From an uncultured Bacteroidaceae bacterium (GTDB lineage: Bacteria; Bacteroidota; Bacteroidia; Bacteroidales; Bacteroidaceae), in assembly GCA_905234735.1 (NCBI GenBank), contig CAJOJA010000001.1, positions 1 to 64,000 on the forward strand: DNA of 64,000 nt. Reading direction: 5' to 3'. This document shows, one piece after another, positions 60,463 to 64,000 of this stretch. How positions within the stretch are numbered: the first letter of the stretch is position 1; every line of letters starts with the position of its first letter. The notes below the pieces were generated by a model. The model did no database searches. It saw only the letters and a program-made list of their open reading frames with translations, and was not told the origin of the DNA. A program made the position numbers and the translations under genes.

Positions 60463-60870
60463 ATGACTATCTTCTCAAGAATCGTAGCTGGTGAAATACC
60501 CAGCTATAAGTGCGCAGAGAACGAACAGTTCTATGCCTTCCTGGACATTGCGCCTCTGGCTAAGGGCCACACATTGGTCATCCCCAAGCGCGAAGTAGAC
60601 TATTTCTTCGACCTCACCGACGAGGAAATCGCAGCCATGCAGGTGTTTGCCAAGCACGTGGCCGAGTCCATCAAGCAGGTGCTACCCTGCCGCAAGGTGG
60701 GACAGGCCGTACTGGGACTGGAAGTGCCCCATGCCCACATCCATCTCGTACCTATGCAAAACGAGGGCGACCTGAACTTTGCCAACGCCAAGAAACAGTT
60801 TACACCTGAGGAAATGCAGCAGACTGCCGATGCCATTCGCGAAGCGTTTGAAAACCATGGAAAACCATAA
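60463..60870 (+). CDS. HIT family protein (histidine triad nucleotide hydrolase)
   Basis: A 135-residue protein starting FSRIVAGEIPSYKCAEN, with the FLDIAPLAKGHTLVIPK strand and the histidine triad VPHAHIHLVPM (H-x-H-x-H). It would hydrolyse nucleoside phosphoramidates or similar adenylylated molecules in the cytoplasm. The ATG is five bases after the stop-codon array. Its 3' end overlaps the next gene by 14 bases, so the pair is translationally coupled. Confidence 0.93.
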   Translation: MTIFSRIVAGEIPSYKCAENEQFYAFLDIAPLAKGHTLVIPKREVDYFFDLTDEEIAAMQVFAKHVAESIKQVLPCRKVGQAVLGLEVPHAHIHLVPMQNEGDLNFANAKKQFTPEEMQQTADAIREAFENHGKP

Positions 60871-61930
60871 CTATTGCCTCATATTGGCTGGAGGCATAGG
60901 CAGCCGCCTATGGCCCATGAGCCGACGGAGCCGTCCCAAACAGTTCATTGATATCTTCGGGACGGGACGCACCCTGTTGCAGGAAACCTACGAGCGATTC
61001 GCCCGCTTCATGCCTCGCGACCACATCTATGTTTCCACCAACATCGACTACATATCCTTCGTCTACGAGCAATTGCCCCAAATCGACGACGAGCATATCC
61101 TGGAGGAGCCACTGAATCGCGGCACACTGGCCTGCGCAGCCTGGGGTACCGTCTACGTGAAAAAGAAAGACCCAAAGGCCAACCTGATTGTAGCCCCATC
61201 CGACCAAATGATACTAAACGACGAGAAGTTTCAGGATGACGTGCGCCGGGCTTTCCAGTTTGTAAGTCAGGGGAACCGACTCATGGTGATGGGCATACGT
61301 CCGACACGGCCCGAAACAGGATATGGCTACGTGCAAATGAGCGCTGAGACTACCGAGGAGAACATTGCCCACCTGAAGACCTTTACCGAGAAACCGGCCC
61401 GCCAGTTTGCCGAGATATTCATGCAGGACGGCAGTTTCCTTTGGAACACGGGTATCTTCATCTTCAACGTTGACGCTATGCTCGATACGCTCTACCGCCT
61501 CGTACCCGAATATCAAGTAGAAATACCCAAGATGATGGCTGAAGCGGAAGTTGCCGCACCCAAGTTCCTTCCCAACTTCTTCACGGAGTTGCCCAGACTG
61601 AGCATCGACATGCACATCATGGAGAAGAGCGACAACGTCTTTGTCTACGAATGCCAGTTCGGATGGGCCGACTTGGGCACTTGGGGCACTATCAGCTACC
61701 ATCAGCCCACCGATCCCGACAACAACCTCCTTCTGGACAGCCAGGCTCTGCTCTCGGACTGCAGACACAACGTTATCCGTCTGCCCAAGGGACGCACAGC
61801 CATCATCCACGGTCTGGAAGGCTATGTCGTGGCCGAAGAAGGCGACGTTCTGATGATTTGTCCCCGCGAAGACCCTGCCACCATGCGACGCATGATGACC
61901 GAAGCCCAAACCCAAATGGGCATTGAATAA
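60857..61930 (+). CDS. manC: Mannose-1-phosphate guanylyltransferase
   Basis: A 357-residue protein; the ATG at 60857 gives the standard opening MENHNYCLILAGGIGSRLWP with the nucleotide-binding GG-GSRLWP loop and RPKQFIDI. Other family motifs are VAPSDQMI, RPETGYGYV, EKPA, FLWNTGIF and FGWADLGTW. It joins GTP and mannose-1-phosphate to give GDP-mannose for surface glycans. This is the single-domain form without a fused phosphomannose isomerase. The start overlaps the HIT gene by 14 bases. The alternative upstream start in the HIT frame region is not supported. Convergent with the GH2 gene. Confidence 0.92.
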   Translation: MENHNYCLILAGGIGSRLWPMSRRSRPKQFIDIFGTGRTLLQETYERFARFMPRDHIYVSTNIDYISFVYEQLPQIDDEHILEEPLNRGTLACAAWGTVYVKKKDPKANLIVAPSDQMILNDEKFQDDVRRAFQFVSQGNRLMVMGIRPTRPETGYGYVQMSAETTEENIAHLKTFTEKPARQFAEIFMQDGSFLWNTGIFIFNVDAMLDTLYRLVPEYQVEIPKMMAEAEVAAPKFLPNFFTELPRLSIDMHIMEKSDNVFVYECQFGWADLGTWGTISYHQPTDPDNNLLLDSQALLSDCRHNVIRLPKGRTAIIHGLEGYVVAEEGDVLMICPREDPATMRRMMTEAQTQMGIE

Positions 61931-61950
61931 TAAATAGACGTACAATGAAT

Positions 61951-61986
61951 AATGGGGGTGTGCCGTTCTTCCGACACACCCCCATT
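61951..61986. terminator. Terminator between convergent manC and GH2 genes
   Basis: Perfect 12-base stem AATGGGGGTGTG with CACACCCCCATT and a 12-base loop, between the two stop codons. ATATTTTT follows on the plus strand. Confidence 0.8.
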
Positions 61987-61993
61987 CATATTT

Positions 61994-64000
61994 TTACTTT
62001 GTTTGTATGGCCACCGTCTTCGTGAATTTGCGACGGGCATCGCTGACGCGAAGGGTGAGCGAACCAACCGCGTGACTACTGCGTAAGACAACGACCAGTT
62101 GTCCGTTGAACAGCTTCATCGTAGGCCTGGCAAATGATTCCAGGCTGGTGGCATCACCATTGCAGACACCCTCGAAACGGCCGGCACCTGTGACCTCAAA
62201 GGTCAGTTGATCATCGGCATTGGGGATGAGCGTACCCTTGGCGTCAGTCAGCGAAACGGTAACAAAGGCCAGGTCCTCGCCATCTGCCTTCAGATAGTTC
62301 GCATCGTCGTGTTGCGTCCAGACGTCGAGTTTCAGTTGCGAGGGTTTGCCAGCCGTACGGACAACCTTCTCGCCTGCCTTCCGACCTTGCCTGTCATAGA
62401 CCACCACACGCAACTCACCCGGTTCGTACCTTACATCGTTCCAACGCAGACGATAGCGGTCGAGACGGGTATCATCTTTTATCTTTACACTTTTATCTTC
62501 TATCTTGGATATGCGCCCCATACTTTTGCCGTTGACGAATAGTTCGGCGCTGGGATAGTCGGTGTAGCAATAGACGGGAGTCACCTGTCCACGACGCTCC
62601 TTGCCCCACGTCCAATGTGGCAGGAGATGGATGGTATGCTCACGGAAGTTCCAATGCGAACGGTACAGGAAGTAGCGGTCCTTAGGCAGTCCGGCCAGGT
62701 CACAGATGCCGAAATAGCTTGAACGCGAAGGCCAGTACTCGTCGTAGGGCGAGGGTTCGCCCAGATAGTCGAAACCCGTCCATACGAACTCACCGATGAC
62801 CCAGGAATAGTCGTCCTGCCAGCGCCAGTCATCGTCAGGAAGGTTCGACCACGAACAGTACTGTACATCGTAGCTGGAACACTGTCCGTTGTAGTGCTGC
62901 TGATGAAGCAGAGACTTGGAATTGTCTGCAGCCTCGGGCACCACGGGGAAGGTATACACTCCACGGCTACTCACGGTAGAGGCTGTCTCCGAACCCAGCA
63001 GGAAACCCTGCGGCAGCTGTTCGATATTCTTCTGATACTTATGCACACGATAGTTGAAGCCCGGTACGTCCATTGCCTGTGCCATGCCACTGCCCAAGGC
63101 CGATTCGGCACGGTCCATGCCTTGCGTGACAGGGCGCGTGGGGTCGAGACTATGACAAAGTCCTTGCAGACGGATGGCTATCTGGCGGCCCTCCTCGCTC
63201 CATTGTTCGGGTATCTCGTTGCCGATAGACCACATCACGACGGAAGGATGGTTACGGTTGGCCAATACCAGATTGGTGATGTCGCGGTCGGCCCATTCAT
63301 GGAAGAATCGGGCATAGCCATTCTTGCACTTGGGATAAATCCACATATCGAACGATTCAGCCATCACCATTATACCCAACGAGTCGCAGATATCCATCTG
63401 CCACTGGCTCGGCATATTATGAGCCGTGCGAATGGCGTCGCAGCCCATCTCCTTCAGTATTTTTATCTGTCGGATGAGCGCAGCCTTATTGATGGCGGCA
63501 CCAAGCGGGCCCAGGTCGTGATGCAGGCAGACGCCCTTCAGTTTACGTGTCTGTCCGTTTAGTTGGAAACCGTGTTCACGACTGACACGGATGGTGCGGA
63601 TGCCCGTCTTGATGCTTTTTGCGTCGATAAGCTTGCCACTCGCACCCCGAAGGCTGGTGGTCAGAGTATATAAATAAGGGGTTTCAGGCGACCACCACTG
63701 TGGACTTCCCACCTTCAGGGTGGCGTGGAAACTACCGTCGCCAGCCAGACGCAGTTGGTCGGCTTTGGCCACAGGCTTCCCCTCGGCGTCCGTCAGCACA
63801 AGACTGACAGTCCCATTCGGAGCGGCATCTTCGGCCTTGCCCACCACTTCAATAGCGGTCTTGCCGTCTCGGCTGTCAATGGTGTGGCAATAGATGCTCC
63901 AGTCATCGAGGTGCGCGCGTGGGGTCAGTATCAGCGTTACGGGGCGATACAGTCCGGCACCGGGATACCAACGCGAACTCTCCTCCACGTTTTTCAAGTC
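61994..64000 (-). CDS. GH2 glycoside hydrolase, beta-galactosidase-like, 5' end outside the window
   Basis: The frame is open to the right edge (last complete residues Asp-Leu-Lys-Asn-Val), so 668 residues are seen and the N-terminal sugar-binding part lies beyond. SSRWYPGAGLYR begins the typical second half of the GH2 N-domain. The immunoglobulin-like domain follows, then the TIM barrel with GVCLHHDLGPLG, the acid/base in WSIGNEIPE, the likely nucleophile in LGSETASTVSSRG, and VIGEFVWTGFDYLGEPSPYD. The C-terminal part (PVYCYTDYPSAELFVNGKS) fits a DUF4982 tail. The substrate is probably a beta-linked galactoside or related sugar. Confidence 0.9.
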   Translation of the reverse strand, partial: DLKNVEESSRWYPGAGLYRPVTLILTPRAHLDDWSIYCHTIDSRDGKTAIEVVGKAEDAAPNGTVSLVLTDAEGKPVAKADQLRLAGDGSFHATLKVGSPQWWSPETPYLYTLTTSLRGASGKLIDAKSIKTGIRTIRVSREHGFQLNGQTRKLKGVCLHHDLGPLGAAINKAALIRQIKILKEMGCDAIRTAHNMPSQWQMDICDSLGIMVMAESFDMWIYPKCKNGYARFFHEWADRDITNLVLANRNHPSVVMWSIGNEIPEQWSEEGRQIAIRLQGLCHSLDPTRPVTQGMDRAESALGSGMAQAMDVPGFNYRVHKYQKNIEQLPQGFLLGSETASTVSSRGVYTFPVVPEAADNSKSLLHQQHYNGQCSSYDVQYCSWSNLPDDDWRWQDDYSWVIGEFVWTGFDYLGEPSPYDEYWPSRSSYFGICDLAGLPKDRYFLYRSHWNFREHTIHLLPHWTWGKERRGQVTPVYCYTDYPSAELFVNGKSMGRISKIEDKSVKIKDDTRLDRYRLRWNDVRYEPGELRVVVYDRQGRKAGEKVVRTAGKPSQLKLDVWTQHDDANYLKADGEDLAFVTVSLTDAKGTLIPNADDQLTFEVTGAGRFEGVCNGDATSLESFARPTMKLFNGQLVVVLRSSHAVGSLTLRVSDARRKFTKTVAIQTK

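Noticed and set aside
1-64000. tRNA, rRNA or SusC/SusD genes
   Set aside because: No cloverleaf pattern, no rRNA-like stretch, and no TonB-dependent receptor or SusD-like lipoprotein was recognised in any frame.

Overview
The window looks like a chromosome segment of a gut Bacteroidota, most likely a Prevotella-like member of the Bacteroidales. Three things point there. Many promoters fit the Bacteroidota -33/-7 pattern (TTTG, a 20-base spacer, then TAnnTTTG). Several families are typical of this order (DUF4954, DUF2795, DUF6057 with a PD40 lipoprotein). Large secreted proteins end in the short tail KGIYI-NGKK that is common in Prevotella. I see no tRNA, rRNA, CRISPR array or complete insertion sequence.

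Layout. 0-2 kb: a partial gene, a nitroreductase, and a scar where a truncated tyrosine-integrase gene meets another truncated-looking gene tail to tail. 2-5.3 kb: housekeeping and conserved genes (DUF2795, cobalamin adenosyltransferase, DUF4954). 5.4-16.3 kb: two paralogous 1.2-kilo-residue secreted proteins with discoidin (F5/8 type C) modules, then an M60 mucinase-type peptidase. Each has its own promoter, and the two paralogs also have clear terminators. 16.4-23.3 kb: rubredoxin, NUDIX, GH84 hexosaminidase, DUF6057, a haem-binding-motif PD40 lipoprotein, and nagB. 23.4-40.3 kb: a tandem array on the minus strand of four very large modular secreted proteins. Each is followed after about 40 bases by a gene for a 55-61 residue acidic peptide starting MKK-Y--P. 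40.3-52.3 kb: a broken Rpn-type gene, a remnant of a further array leader, a fifth peptide, a lipoprotein and a 3591-residue giant secreted protein. 52.3-57.4 kb: potassium channel, nagA, glmM and a serine-type sulfatase. 57.5-64 kb: three tandem 22-base palindromes, GH51 arabinofuranosidase, greA, HIT protein, mannose-1-phosphate guanylyltransferase and a GH2 enzyme that runs off the window.

Function. The M60 peptidase, GH84, sulfatase, GH2, nagA, nagB and glmM together suggest the cell harvests host or mucin-type glycans and routes amino sugars into central metabolism and the cell envelope. This is an inference from families, not a proven locus.

The most unusual parts are: (1) the repeated unit 'giant modular secreted protein plus tiny MKK-Y--P peptide', three copies of which are followed by a conserved GC-rich hairpin; (2) 9-base tandem repeats that begin at the stop codons of glmM and greA and place six or seven in-frame TAA codons in a row; (3) a short C-terminal tail shared by eight secreted proteins; and (4) the 22-base palindrome triplet upstream of the GH51 gene.
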